Origin: Muribaculaceae bacterium
GTDB lineage: Bacteria > Bacteroidota > Bacteroidia > Bacteroidales > Muribaculaceae
DNA length: 59,962 bases
Direction of reading: 5' to 3'
Assembly (NCBI GenBank): GCA_022509145.1
Contig: JAFLTX010000003.1
Location: 1-59,962 of the forward strand
Shown: positions 1-8,878 of the stretch, in pieces
How positions within the stretch are numbered: the stretch's first letter is position 1
Layout: the number at the start of each line of letters is the position of its first letter
Notes under the pieces: generated by a model
Told to the model about the DNA's origin: nothing
Databases searched by the model: none
What the model saw: the letters and a program-made list of their open reading frames with translations, nothing else
Program-made: the position numbers and the translations under genes

Positions 1-6
1 AATTAC

Positions 7-777
7 GTGGATTCTTCCATCGATATTACCGTTCTCGGCTCCGGAACGTCAAAAGGGATTCCGGAAATTGGATGCAATTGCAGGGTGTGCAACTCTACCG
101 ATCCCCACGACCGTCGCCTCCGCTGCTCGGTGCTCCTCGAGACAATGGGCCAGAAAATTCTGATAGACGCCTCGCCCGATTTCCGGGAGCAGGCGCTGAG
201 AAACGACATCCAAAGCATCGACGCCCTCGTGCTTACGCATGTGCATTACGACCACGTGGGAGGCATCGACGACCTTCGCCCGTTCTGCCTCAATCTGGAC
301 ATCCCCGTTTATTGCAGGAAAGATGTTGAGGAAGATCTCAAACGCCGGATCGATTACTGTTTCCGCGACCATCGCTACCCGGGCGTCCCGGCTTTCGAAA
401 CCAAAATCATCGACAATGCACCGTTCTTCGTCAATGGCGTCAGATTCATCCCCGTTTCCGTGAACCATGGCCGTCTCCCCATCGTGGGTTATCGCATAGG
501 AAACTTCGCCTACATCACTGATTGCAAGGAAATCAGCGACGTAGAAAAGGGGAAACTGCAGGATCTTGACGTGCTTATTGTCAACGCATTGCGCGACAGG
601 GACCATTTTGCCCACCACACAATCGAAGAAGCAGTAAAGCTAATCGAGGAATTGAAGCCGAAGCGTGCCTTCCTCACGCATCTGTGCCACGAAGCTGGAA
701 CCGATGCCGAACTCCGTGCCCGGCTCCCCGAAGGGATTCTTCCTGCCTATGATGGTCAAAAAATAAGAATTCAATAA
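7..777 (+). CDS. PhnP-like metallo-beta-lactamase-fold hydrolase
   Basis: A 256-residue metal-dependent hydrolase of the PhnP/RNase Z-like branch of the metallo-beta-lactamase fold, probably cytoplasmic. The signature HVHYDH is at residues 78-83, a later His lies in VSVNHGR, and Asp is in YITDCKE. The early cluster CNCRVC (23-28) is typical of PhnP-like proteins, which carry an extra structural metal site. Family members act on cyclic or di-nucleotide phosphodiesters; the substrate here is not known. The start used is GTG at position 7. The frame stays open to the window edge, so a start just outside is possible, but the N-terminus already lines up with the family (ITVLGSGTS close to the start). 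Confidence 0.82.
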   Translation: MDSSIDITVLGSGTSKGIPEIGCNCRVCNSTDPHDRRLRCSVLLETMGQKILIDASPDFREQALRNDIQSIDALVLTHVHYDHVGGIDDLRPFCLNLDIPVYCRKDVEEDLKRRIDYCFRDHRYPGVPAFETKIIDNAPFFVNGVRFIPVSVNHGRLPIVGYRIGNFAYITDCKEISDVEKGKLQDLDVLIVNALRDRDHFAHHTIEEAVKLIEELKPKRAFLTHLCHEAGTDAELRARLPEGILPAYDGQKIRIQ

Positions 778-969
778 TTTAAAGGATAACAGCCCTGGCA
801 ATCTCTCTGTTAACTCCTACTCCCAAAAGCTCATTCCGAGTCACACGGAGCACGCAGCAGCACCTCTATTTTTGCTATTAAGAAGAATTTTTCTAATTTT
901 GTAGACACTTAGAATATACGAGAGCAACCTCATCAAAACGATATAACAACTCTACACAAAGAATTCAAT

Positions 970-2352
970 ATGGTTAGCGGAAATTTAGCTATTAAGATTC
1001 GTCTTTCGGTGATGAATTTCATCGAATTTGCCGTCTGGGGCGCTTACCTCATCTCTATGGGTATGTATCTGGGCTCCAACGGATTGGGCGATATGGTCTT
1101 TTGGTTCTACACGGTCCAGGGCCTCGTTTCCATCTTTATGCCGGCGCTCATCGGCATCGTGGCCGACAGATGGATTCCCGCACAAAAGACTCTGAGCCTC
1201 TGCCACCTTCTGGCCGGCGGTTTCATGATCGCAACTGGTATCGTGGCCTCCGGGTTCGGATCAGACCTTCCGTTCGGTCTCATCTTCACGCTCTACACAA
1301 TTTCCGTAGCCTTCTTCATGCCTACGATTGGCCTATCCAACTCGGTGGCCTTCAACGTTTTGGAGCAGAACAAGATGAGCACTATCACCGACTTCCCGCC
1401 AATCCGCGTATTTGGTACGGTCGGGTTCATCGCTGCTGAAATCTTCGTAAACTTCGTTGCGATCGACGGCGTTACAATCCAACACAGCTACTATCAGTTC
1501 TATCTTTCGGGTCTGCTAAGCGTAATCCTCGCTATTTACTCGCTGACCCTCCCCAACTGCCCGGTGAAGAAGGACCAGAAAGCCTCCTCGATTTCGGAAG
1601 CTCTCGGACTCAACGCCTTCAAGCTGTTCAAATCCAAACAGATGGCGATCTTCTTCATCTTCAGTATGTTGCTCGGTGTTTCCCTGCAGATTACAAACAG
1701 CTATGGCACCAGCTTCATCAACGCTTTCCAATCTGTAGAGCAGTTCGCAGGCGACTTCTGGGCCAAAAACCCGACTTTCCTCATCTCTATATCGCAGTGT
1801 GCGGAAGCCTTGTGTATCCTGATGATTCCGTTCTGCCTCAAGAGGTTCGGTATCAAAGGGGTGATGCTAATGGCCATGACGGCATGGGTCTTCAGGTTCG
1901 GTTTCTTCGGCATAGGCGACACCGCAACCCCCGGATTTATCCTGCTCATCCTCTCCTGCATAGTCTACGGTGTTGCCTTCGACTTCTTCAATGTCTCCGG
2001 AGGTCTTTACGTAGACCAGCAAACCGACACCTCGATGCGCTCCTCAGCACAGGGTCTCTTCATGCTGATGACAAACGGCATCGGAGCCTCCCTGGGTACA
2101 TTTATAGCCGGTAAGTTTGTAGTAAACAAACTCGTCTACAACCCCGCGATAGAGGCCGATCCTGCCGCGCAGCTGAGCGGTTGGCACATCTCATGGCTGA
2201 TTTTCGCAGCTTACGCGCTGATTGTGGCCATCCTCTTTGCTATCGTCTTCAAAGACACCAAGAAACCTGCTCCCGAAATTTCAACTGCCGAGGCTGTCGA
2301 CAACATCGGTGGCGGCGATGATTTCGTGGGCGAAAACACTTCGGCTCTTTAA
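970..2352 (+). CDS. MFS nucleoside permease (NupG/XapB-like)
   Basis: A 460-residue inner-membrane transporter with about 12 hydrophobic helices. The N-terminal region (KIRLSVMNFIEFAVWGAYL), the FxP and ADRW segment after helix 2, and the overall length fit the nucleoside:H+ symporter family of the major facilitator superfamily, whose members import nucleosides with protons. The C-terminal tail is short and acidic. It lies 46 bases upstream of rsmE on the same strand and may be cotranscribed with it, though the functions are not obviously linked. Exact substrate specificity cannot be read from the sequence. Confidence 0.85.
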   Translation: MVSGNLAIKIRLSVMNFIEFAVWGAYLISMGMYLGSNGLGDMVFWFYTVQGLVSIFMPALIGIVADRWIPAQKTLSLCHLLAGGFMIATGIVASGFGSDLPFGLIFTLYTISVAFFMPTIGLSNSVAFNVLEQNKMSTITDFPPIRVFGTVGFIAAEIFVNFVAIDGVTIQHSYYQFYLSGLLSVILAIYSLTLPNCPVKKDQKASSISEALGLNAFKLFKSKQMAIFFIFSMLLGVSLQITNSYGTSFINAFQSVEQFAGDFWAKNPTFLISISQCAEALCILMIPFCLKRFGIKGVMLMAMTAWVFRFGFFGIGDTATPGFILLILSCIVYGVAFDFFNVSGGLYVDQQTDTSMRSSAQGLFMLMTNGIGASLGTFIAGKFVVNKLVYNPAIEADPAAQLSGWHISWLIFAAYALIVAILFAIVFKDTKKPAPEISTAEAVDNIGGGDDFVGENTSAL

Positions 2353-2398
2353 TTTAAGAATGACGGTTTCTCTCTAATTTACGGCTGACGATACAGGG

Positions 2399-3118
2399 AT
2401 GATTCAATTCTATGCCCCCGAAATAAAAGCAACGGGTAGACTTCCGCAAGAGGAGTCTGCCCATTGCATTAGAGTGCTCAGGAAGCGTGCGGGCGACAGG
2501 ATTTTCGTCACCGACGGCATAGGGAACCGGTTCGAGTGTCTCATCACAGATGCCAACCCTAAGCAGGCAGCCGTCAAGATCGTTGCTGAAGAATCGATTT
2601 CTCCGACGCGCAACTTCTCGATCACCTTGCTCGTGGCTCCCACCAAGAATGCCGACCGCATGGCGTGGCTAGTAGAGAAAGCCGTGGAAATAGGGGTGGA
2701 CAGGATCATATTCTGCTCGTGCCGGCACTCCGAGCGCAAGAATGTAAATGTAGACCGTCTTCGCAAGATTACCGTGTCGGCAATGAATCAAAGTCTGAAA
2801 ACTCGCCTCCCGGAAGTGGAAGGGATGGTGCCGCTGTCTGACGTTCTTTCAGTAAAAGGGGAGAAGTATTTCGGTTATTGCGACGCCAACCATCCCCGCA
2901 CCCCTTTTGTGGACCTCTACACTCCCGATGCCGACGTAGCCATCGCAATCGGACCGGAAGGTGATTTCTCTCAGGATGAGGTGGAAAAGATGATTGCTTC
3001 GGGGTTCAAACCCGTGACCTTCGGCAACGAACGACTGCGAACCGAGACGGCGGCTCTTTATGCCGTGACTGCCGTCCACGTGTTGGCCGAACTTAAAAAA
3101 GAATCTCAAAGCCTTTAA
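2399..3118 (+). CDS. rsmE: 16S rRNA (uracil-1498-N3)-methyltransferase RsmE
   Basis: A 239-residue SPOUT-class methyltransferase that, in the family, methylates N3 of U1498 in 16S rRNA using S-adenosylmethionine. The N-terminal PUA-like part is followed by the knotted SPOUT domain. The diagnostic motifs are visible: GPEGDFS near residue 185 and LRTETAAL near the C-terminus, with the expected spacing. Length is normal for the family. The ATG at 2399 gives the expected N-terminus (MIQFYAPE). It sits between the permease and the TPR gene on the plus strand. Confidence 0.93.
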   Translation: MIQFYAPEIKATGRLPQEESAHCIRVLRKRAGDRIFVTDGIGNRFECLITDANPKQAAVKIVAEESISPTRNFSITLLVAPTKNADRMAWLVEKAVEIGVDRIIFCSCRHSERKNVNVDRLRKITVSAMNQSLKTRLPEVEGMVPLSDVLSVKGEKYFGYCDANHPRTPFVDLYTPDADVAIAIGPEGDFSQDEVEKMIASGFKPVTFGNERLRTETAALYAVTAVHVLAELKKESQSL

Positions 3119-3158
3119 ACTTTACGGTTTCAGGCTGCTCAAATAAGATAAACATTAC

Positions 3159-4703
3159 ATGAAGATGAAAAATATTTTGGCAAAAGCCGTCATGGCGACC
3201 CTTATGCTGTCCGGCGCTCTTATGGCCGGTGCACAGCAAATCAACCCCGTCACCGAAGCCGTGCTCAACAGCTATAACGAAGCTCTCTCAGAAGACCCCA
3301 AAGATTACGTGACTCTCTTCGACCGTGCCTCGCTTTACGTGGATATGGGCGAATACAACAGGGCCCTTTCCGACATCGACATGGCTATCGAATACACTCC
3401 CGCAAAGGAGAGCGATTACCGCATGGCGGAATACTCCTTGAAGGCCGATATCCTTTCTTCGATGAAGGAATACGACAAGGCCGTGGCCGCTCTCGAGGCT
3501 GCCCTTAAAATCAACCCCTCTTCACAACCCGAGCTTTACAAAGCCGGCAACCTTTATCTTCTGGCCAACAAACCGAAAGAGGCACTCGAAATCTTCAAGC
3601 GTCTGCAAAGGGAGAATTCCCGCAGCCAGGAGGCTTTCTACGGCATGGCCAAGGCAAACGTCATGCTCGGCAACAACGACGAGGCATCCAAGCTGATCGA
3701 AGAGATTGAGAATCTCGGAAAGCAATCTTTCATCACATACACCCGCATAGGCGACCTCTATGCCGATATGGAGAAATATGTAGAGGCTACCAAAAACTAC
3801 GTCATCGCCTACACCATGACCGAGGAGAACAGCCGTCCGCTGCAGTCGCTCAAACATATATCCGCCAAGGCCCCGGAAACGGTGCTCTCTACTCTTGAAG
3901 GGATTATAGAATCGCAGCCCGACAACGTTCAGCTCAACTATGTAAAAGCTATCCTATCTTATGACGCCGGCCGTTACGACCGCGCTGAGAAGGCATGCCA
4001 GGACCTCGCGAAAGGCCTTGAGGAGGAATCTCCTGCCGTCTATCGCATGATGGCCATGAGCCAGCTGGCTCAGGCGAAGCAGACTGAGGCGCTCCAGAGC
4101 ATCGACAAGGCCGAATCGTTGGCTCCGGGCTCTGTAGGGGTTATCCTCGACAAGGCCGACATTCTCCTCTCTTCCGACCCTGCAAAAGCTCTTGAGTATG
4201 CCGACAAAGCCCTTAAGATTGCTCCCGACGACGAGTCGGCCCTCATACTCAAGGCCAAGGCCGCAATTCTTGCCGGTAAAAGCAACGAGGCTCTCGACGC
4301 TCTCAACAATGTGATAATGATGGATCCCTCCAACTCGCAGGCGCTTCTGCTCAAAGGGCATCTCAATGCTGAACTCCTCAAGGACGAAAAAGCTGCCGCA
4401 ACCGAGTATGCCAAAGCTGGCGACATGAAGGGCGACGGCGTAACCTCATTGGTCTATGCAGCTCTTGGGAAAGCCAAAGCCGGGAAGAAACTCGATGCCG
4501 ACGGTTACATCAACGAAGCGATAAACAAAGCAGGCAACGACAAGGATTACCTTTATCTCATCGCCGTTTACTATGCCCAGACCGGCAATACGGCCAAGGC
4601 TAAAGAATTCCTCCAGAAAGCCATCGCCAACGGCTACAACAACCAATATAACCTCAAGCTCAACCGCGAGCCGCTCCTCAACCTGCAGCCCATCCGCAAC
4701 TGA
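3159..4703 (+). CDS. Exported tetratricopeptide-repeat protein
   Basis: A 514-residue protein with a cleavable signal peptide (basic MKMKN, hydrophobic core, likely cleavage after AGAQ). The rest is a string of about ten TPR-like helical pairs, for example segments ending in AAALEAALKINPSSQP, ALEYADKALKIAPDD and ALDALNNVIMMDPSN. Such proteins act as periplasmic or outer-membrane-associated scaffolds; no catalytic motif is present and no specific partner can be named. It is the last gene before the first terminator hairpin at 4748-4789. Confidence 0.85.
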   Translation: MKMKNILAKAVMATLMLSGALMAGAQQINPVTEAVLNSYNEALSEDPKDYVTLFDRASLYVDMGEYNRALSDIDMAIEYTPAKESDYRMAEYSLKADILSSMKEYDKAVAALEAALKINPSSQPELYKAGNLYLLANKPKEALEIFKRLQRENSRSQEAFYGMAKANVMLGNNDEASKLIEEIENLGKQSFITYTRIGDLYADMEKYVEATKNYVIAYTMTEENSRPLQSLKHISAKAPETVLSTLEGIIESQPDNVQLNYVKAILSYDAGRYDRAEKACQDLAKGLEEESPAVYRMMAMSQLAQAKQTEALQSIDKAESLAPGSVGVILDKADILLSSDPAKALEYADKALKIAPDDESALILKAKAAILAGKSNEALDALNNVIMMDPSNSQALLLKGHLNAELLKDEKAAATEYAKAGDMKGDGVTSLVYAALGKAKAGKKLDADGYINEAINKAGNDKDYLYLIAVYYAQTGNTAKAKEFLQKAIANGYNNQYNLKLNREPLLNLQPIRN

Positions 4704-4747
4704 CCCACAGCCACACTCAATCCATCAAGGATTCCAACTGATAAAAC

Positions 4748-4795
4748 ATTACCCCTTCAAGGCTCTCACGTCGCCATTGAAGGGGTAATTTTTTG
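4748..4795 (+). terminator. Rho-independent terminator, flanking copy 1
   Basis: Perfect 13-base arms (ATTACCCCTTCAA at 4748-4760 and its complement at 4777-4789) enclose a 16-base loop and are followed by a run of T. It would end the TPR gene transcript. The hairpin and about 28 bases before it recur at 5648-5723, with the loop inverted (see findings). Confidence 0.85.
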
Positions 4796-4817
4796 TCACA
4801 TTTCAAAAAATTCGACA

Positions 4818-4854
4818 AAATATTTTATTTAAAAGTAAAATATTTATATTTTTG
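4818..4854 (+). promoter_or_regulatory. AT-rich palindrome and -7 element of the toxin-antitoxin pair
   Basis: Arms AAATATTTTA (4818-4827) and TAAAATATTT (4836-4845) form a 10-base inverted repeat with an 8-base spacer. It lies immediately upstream of TATTTTTG (4847-4854), which matches the Bacteroidota -7 consensus TAnnTTTG; no clear -33 box is seen. This is a good position for autorepression by the downstream HTH antitoxin, but that role is inferred. Confidence 0.5.
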
Positions 4855-4882
4855 AAACGTTATATTTTAAAATGCAAAAGCA

Positions 4883-5353
4883 ATGAGCGAAGTAGAATTG
4901 ATTTTATTGAATGAAGGGAGAAATTGCACATTATATACGATTCAGTTTATATCTGATGACGAGGCAGAATACGAAAAATTCTATAATAAATTTATAGAGG
5001 ATGCCAAACTTAATCAAGATTTGCTGAAAATAGTGCAAGTTATTGACAATATCGCTGAAAAAGGAGCTCTGGAAAGATATTTTCGATACGAGGGTAAGGT
5101 GTCAGATTCCGTAGTAGCTCTTCCCACTCTTTCTTCAAAGTTAAGGCTATATTGCCTGCGTCTCTCCGACGGTATCCTTATCTTGGGTAATGGTGGCATT
5201 AAAAAATCACAGACCTATGAAGAAGATGATTCGTTGCGTGGATATGTATTAGACTTGCAGACTTTTGAACGGATATTGAAAGAAGAGGTAAAAGCCGGCA
5301 ATGTGGTGATTACAGAACGTAAAATCGAAACTGATCAAACTTTTGAGATATGA
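4883..5353 (+). CDS. Putative HigB/RelE-like toxin
   Basis: A 156-residue protein. Its centre (RLYCLRLSDGILILGNGGIKKSQ, split here as RLYCLRLSDG around residue 93 and ILILGNGGIK just after) resembles the phage-Gp49/HigB branch of RelE-like RNases, where a strand pair containing 'LRL..GILIL..GG' is common. It is followed with a 4-base overlap (ATGA) by a small XRE-type HTH gene, the toxin-first order of HigBA-like modules. Family toxins cleave mRNA on the ribosome; activity here is not shown. The sequence is clearly more AT-rich than the neighbours, which suggests transfer. It could instead be a non-toxic accessory protein. Confidence 0.6.
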   Translation: MSEVELILLNEGRNCTLYTIQFISDDEAEYEKFYNKFIEDAKLNQDLLKIVQVIDNIAEKGALERYFRYEGKVSDSVVALPTLSSKLRLYCLRLSDGILILGNGGIKKSQTYEEDDSLRGYVLDLQTFERILKEEVKAGNVVITERKIETDQTFEI

Positions 5354-5616
5354 AGGAGGCTAAAAATAAGTATAAAGAAATGGTAGCTTCGGTACCTGAC
5401 TCTATTAAAAGGGAGGTGAATCTGTGCTTCGATATCTCTGATAAGATTTATCAACTTATGCAGGAACGAGGGCTCTCAAAGAAACAGTTCGCCGACGCAA
5501 TTGGAAAACGGCCATGTGAGATTACAAAATGGCTGAGCGGCCAACATAACTTCACCATTTCAACCCTCTCTATGATCTCGTCTTTCTTCAATTGCCAGAT
5601 TGTTTCTGTGAATTAA
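5350..5616 (+). CDS. XRE-family HTH antitoxin (HigA-like)
   Basis: An 88-residue protein with a helix-turn-helix at about residues 36-80: LMQERGLSKKQFADAIGKRP, then ITKWLSGQHNFTISTLSMIS, which is the usual XRE pattern of recognition helix plus 'tls.l..I'. It overlaps the preceding toxin-like gene by four bases, so the two are translationally coupled. In HigBA-type pairs the HTH protein both neutralises the toxin and represses the operon; the palindrome at 4818-4845 is a candidate operator. The assignment as an antitoxin rests on domain and order. Confidence 0.75.
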   Translation: MKEAKNKYKEMVASVPDSIKREVNLCFDISDKIYQLMQERGLSKKQFADAIGKRPCEITKWLSGQHNFTISTLSMISSFFNCQIVSVN

Positions 5617-5675
5617 GACCGAACTACTCATTCCTGCCATATCCAATATCCATCAAGGATTTCGACTGATAAAAC

Positions 5676-5723
5676 ATTACCCCTTCAAGGACGATGTGAG
5701 AGCCTTGAAGGGGTAATGTTTTT
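5676..5723. terminator. Bidirectional terminator, flanking copy 2
   Basis: Arms ATTACCCCTTCAA (5676-5688) and its complement (5705-5717), extendable by two pairs, enclose a 16-base loop. There is a T run on the plus side and an A-rich stretch before it, so it can serve the plus-strand HTH gene and the minus-strand M23 gene. It is a near copy of 4748-4795 with the loop reversed. Confidence 0.8.
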
Positions 5724-5762
5724 GCTGTCGCTGGAGATAGGGGAGTTGTAGCTCCCGTCGAG

Positions 5763-6521
5763 TTATCTCTTGGGCGCGTAGTTGCGCGCTTCGGTGTACG
5801 TCTTTTTGGTAAATGTGTATTCGTCAGTGTGTGTGCAATGGTTTGCAAAGTCGAATATAGCGGCCGGGTTGATGGGATATCCCATAAAGCGGGTCTCGAA
5901 ATGAAGGTGAGGACCGGTGGAACGTCCAGTGCTTCCACCGAGGCCGATCGGCTGACCGGCTGTAACCACTTGATTCTCCTTTACCAACTGTTTGTTCAAG
6001 TGACCGTAAACGGTTTCAAGGCCGTTGGGATGGCGGATGATAACGTAATTGCCATAGCCGTTACCCTCATAATTCACCACTCTCACTTTCCCTGAGAATG
6101 CAGCCACCACCGTGTCGTTTGAATTGAGCTTCAGGTCAACACCCTTGTGCATGCGTCCGAATTTGGGGCGGTAGCCATAATTCGAGGTCACGTGTCCCGG
6201 AACGGGCATCACGTAGTTGGTAACGTTGATCACAAACCTGTCGGGCACTTCGTTCTCGTTAAACGGATTTACTCTGCGGGAGTTCCATCCTTCCGTGTAG
6301 ATGTCGAGTTCAGGCTCCAGGTTGTCGTTGAAGTCGATGAATGAAGACTCTTTGAGTAATTTGATCTTATCTTTGTTGCGCGATTGCGAGGCAATCAGGT
6401 TGCGGTGTGCTTTCTGATGGAAGCTGCTCTTGCTCTTGCTCTGCGCATAAACGCCGACACCTGTGGTCGAAAGCGCTACAAGCAGCAATGCCGCTACCTT
6501 TCTATACATCTTAAAGTTCAT
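5763..6521 (-). CDS. Exported M23 family metallopeptidase (LytM-like)
   Basis: A 252-residue peptidoglycan endopeptidase candidate. An N-terminal signal peptide (YRKVAALLLVALSTTGVGVYA) is followed by a basic region and a C-terminal M23 domain. Zinc-binding and catalytic motifs are intact: HKGVD near residue 124 (HxxxD), GHLNK in the middle and HLHFE near 205 (HxH). Family enzymes cut peptide cross-links in the cell wall or activate amidases; intact motifs favour an active enzyme. Its start codon lies inside the 3' end of ndk (11-base overlap), so it should be expressed from the ndk promoter. Confidence 0.88.
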   Translation of the reverse strand: MNFKMYRKVAALLLVALSTTGVGVYAQSKSKSSFHQKAHRNLIASQSRNKDKIKLLKESSFIDFNDNLEPELDIYTEGWNSRRVNPFNENEVPDRFVINVTNYVMPVPGHVTSNYGYRPKFGRMHKGVDLKLNSNDTVVAAFSGKVRVVNYEGNGYGNYVIIRHPNGLETVYGHLNKQLVKENQVVTAGQPIGLGGSTGRSTGPHLHFETRFMGYPINPAAIFDFANHCTHTDEYTFTKKTYTEARNYAPKR

Positions 6522-6972
6522 TGTCTCCGTAAAAAGATTTCACATTTTCGGGAAGATAATCGAATACCTCCTCGTCTTTAAAGAATCTTGCAATTTCAAT
6601 TTTGGCATTCTCCACGCTGTCGCTGGCGTGCACGATGTTGGTTTGCCCGCTCATGCAGAAGTCTCCGCGCAGGGTTCCCGGCTGGGCGTTGCGCCCGTTG
6701 GTTACGCCTGTCATCTCTCTGAACACTCTAACGGCTTCCACACCTGCCAGGCAACCCACGATCACCGGAGTGGCGGTCATAGATTCAACGATAGAAGGGA
6801 AGAACGGCTTATCCACCAAGTGAGCATAATGCTCGCGAAGAAGCTCCTCTGTAAGCTGCATCATCTTGAGCCCTGCTATCACAAATCCTTTATCTTCTAT
6901 CCTTGAAATAATACGCCCTACCAATCGGCGGTCGATTGCCGAAGGTTTGAATATTACAAGTGTCTTTTCCAT
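6511..6972 (-). CDS. ndk: Nucleoside diphosphate kinase
   Basis: A 153-residue cytoplasmic enzyme that transfers the gamma phosphate between nucleoside triphosphates and diphosphates through a phospho-histidine. The start chosen is the ATG at 6972 (MEKTLVIFKP), which matches the family; an upstream in-frame ATG at 7011 would add 13 residues and lies inside the promoter. The active-site motif NIVHASDS gives His115. The family motif FKPSAIDR is at 8-15. It heads a two-gene operon with the M23 peptidase and has a good promoter just upstream. Confidence 0.96.
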   Translation of the reverse strand: MEKTLVIFKPSAIDRRLVGRIISRIEDKGFVIAGLKMMQLTEELLREHYAHLVDKPFFPSIVESMTATPVIVGCLAGVEAVRVFREMTGVTNGRNAQPGTLRGDFCMSGQTNIVHASDSVENAKIEIARFFKDEEVFDYLPENVKSFYGDNEL

Positions 6973-7008
6973 TTTAATATTTTTTAATATTTGCGGTTTT
7001 TCTACTAT

Positions 7009-7040
7009 CAAATGTAACTCTTTCGCCTTAATTCTTCAAA
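7009..7040 (-). promoter_or_regulatory. Promoter of the ndk operon
   Basis: Read on the minus strand, TTTG (7037-7040) is followed after exactly 20 bases by TACATTTG (7009-7016). This matches the Bacteroidota promoter (TTTG, 19-21 bases, TAnnTTTG). It lies 36 bases from the ndk ATG. Confidence 0.7.
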
Positions 7041-7352
7041 ATTTTCAATCAATTTTTTTACTATTTTTCATCCCTCGACTCTTCTCCTATAAACATTATT
7101 CAACTGATTACAAGTCGTTTATAACTTTTAAACCCCGTAACCAGCCTTAATTTTGCAGTCGCACACTCTCGCGCTGTTTGTGCAATTTTAATTCCCTTTG
7201 AATGTTAATTTATGTTAAGGCTTGTGTAGGAAAATTTGAACTAAATCTCCTCTTCAATTGTAATTAAAATAGAAGCTTTCCTTCCTTAATCTTCAATCGG
7301 GTTTGAAGGCAGAAGGAGGGGAGCCGCCACTATTTAGAACTGAGCATTAATT
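7041..7352. other. AT-rich intergenic region
   Basis: About 310 bases between the divergent ndk promoter and the MscS-type gene. It is AT-rich with short poly-T tracts and no open frame with coding character. I see no repeat, RNA gene or clear promoter for the downstream channel gene. Confidence 0.6.
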
Positions 7353-8840
7353 ATGATTCCCACCGATACCATTCCCAGCGCAGCAGCACCGGTAGATTTC
7401 CCGACGGTTCATCTGCAAAGCGAAGCAGCCGAGCATTACTGGTCCATTGCAAAATGGATTATGAAACTCGCATACGGCATCCTCTCCTGGTTTCACGCTG
7501 AAAACGACAAGGAGCTCTTCATCTTCGTTTATGCCGTCCTGGTCTTCATAATCTCGTTCGGCGTAGGTTTGATCTTACAGTGGATCATCGTCAGGGTCGT
7601 GACGAGGCTCTCGCATCGGTGGAAAAGCGATATCTACAACAATCTCGTGGGCGACAAATTCTTCAGCCGCATCTGCCGCCTGATTCCCGCGATTCTTTTC
7701 CTTATTTTTATCCAGTTCACCCTGACATCGCACGCCACTCTCTCCAACTGGCTCACGCGCCTCACTTGGATTTACATCATAGTGCTCCTCGCCATCGCCC
7801 TCTGCTCATTGGTCGACGTTACCTGGATGCACATCGACAGCCGGGAAAACAAACGCAAGCTCCCGCTCAAGGGGGTGGTTTCGCTCACCAAAGGGATCAT
7901 ATGGATTGTGGCCCTGGTGGTGATTCTGGCCATTATCTTCAACAAATCCCCGGGTTCGCTGATTGCCGGTATCGGTGCGTTTGCTGCCGTTATTATGTTG
8001 ATTTTCAAAGACTCCATTCTCGGAGTGGTAGCCGGGGTGCAACTCTCGGAGAACGACTCTCTGCACGTAGGCGACTGGATCAAGGTCGGAGACGCCAACG
8101 GGATTGTTCAGGAGGTCACGCTTACACAGGTGAAGGTGCTCAACTGGGACAAGACGGTAACTACGGTGCCTCCCTACAGCCTGGTGAGCAGCGGTTTCAC
8201 CAACTACCGCAGCATGCAGGAGAGCGGCACAAGAAGGGTGGAGCGGTCTTACCTTATCGATTCCGACAGCGTCGTCGCCACAACCGACGAGATGCTCGAC
8301 GAATTTGCCAAGATTCCTCTGCTCACCGAGTGGATCACGAAGAAACGCGCCCAGCAGGCTGCCGGAAAGGTTGAAAACGTATTTAATTCAGAAGGTTTGG
8401 TCGACGGCTCCATCGAGACGAACCTCGGCGTGTTCCGCGCTTATCTCGCTCTCTACCTGCTTAACCATCCGAACGTCGACAAAAATACCGACGGCACCAC
8501 CTTGACCTTCATCACTACGTTGCCTCAGACTTCCGCCGGCATACCGATTCAGCTTTATTTCTTTACCTCCACATCTAAATGGGCTCCTTACGAGGCCATA
8601 ACGGCTGGAATTTTCGAGCATATCGCCGTGATGCTGTCGAAGTTCAAGCTCTATACGTTTGAATACCCCACGGGGCGCGACACCATGATCGAAGGTTACC
8701 TCAGCCCAGGGAAAACGCCGAATTCCGTGTTTGGTGTGCCTATGGGACTGTTCCCTACGGCGCCAGAAAAAGGGGATGTCCCGACGTCGCAGGCACCCCC
8801 TGTAAAAGCTAATCCTGATGTAGATTCCAGTGTCTTGTAA
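7353..8840 (+). CDS. MscS family mechanosensitive channel (YbdG-like)
   Basis: A 495-residue inner-membrane protein. Several membrane helices in the first 220 residues end in the MscS pore helix (GSLIAGIGAFAAVIMLIFKD). The beta domain follows (GVVAGVQLSEND, LHVGDWIKVGDANGIVQEV), then a soluble C-terminal region. The large size, the helix pattern and the VGDWI motif followed by an extended C-terminus resemble YbdG, a small-conductance osmotic channel. It probably releases solutes on hypo-osmotic shock. It stands alone between divergent ndk and convergent tnaA. Confidence 0.9.
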   Translation: MIPTDTIPSAAAPVDFPTVHLQSEAAEHYWSIAKWIMKLAYGILSWFHAENDKELFIFVYAVLVFIISFGVGLILQWIIVRVVTRLSHRWKSDIYNNLVGDKFFSRICRLIPAILFLIFIQFTLTSHATLSNWLTRLTWIYIIVLLAIALCSLVDVTWMHIDSRENKRKLPLKGVVSLTKGIIWIVALVVILAIIFNKSPGSLIAGIGAFAAVIMLIFKDSILGVVAGVQLSENDSLHVGDWIKVGDANGIVQEVTLTQVKVLNWDKTVTTVPPYSLVSSGFTNYRSMQESGTRRVERSYLIDSDSVVATTDEMLDEFAKIPLLTEWITKKRAQQAAGKVENVFNSEGLVDGSIETNLGVFRAYLALYLLNHPNVDKNTDGTTLTFITTLPQTSAGIPIQLYFFTSTSKWAPYEAITAGIFEHIAVMLSKFKLYTFEYPTGRDTMIEGYLSPGKTPNSVFGVPMGLFPTAPEKGDVPTSQAPPVKANPDVDSSVL

Positions 8841-8878
8841 CAGACCTTTCTATATCTTACGGATTTCTATGTTCTGAT

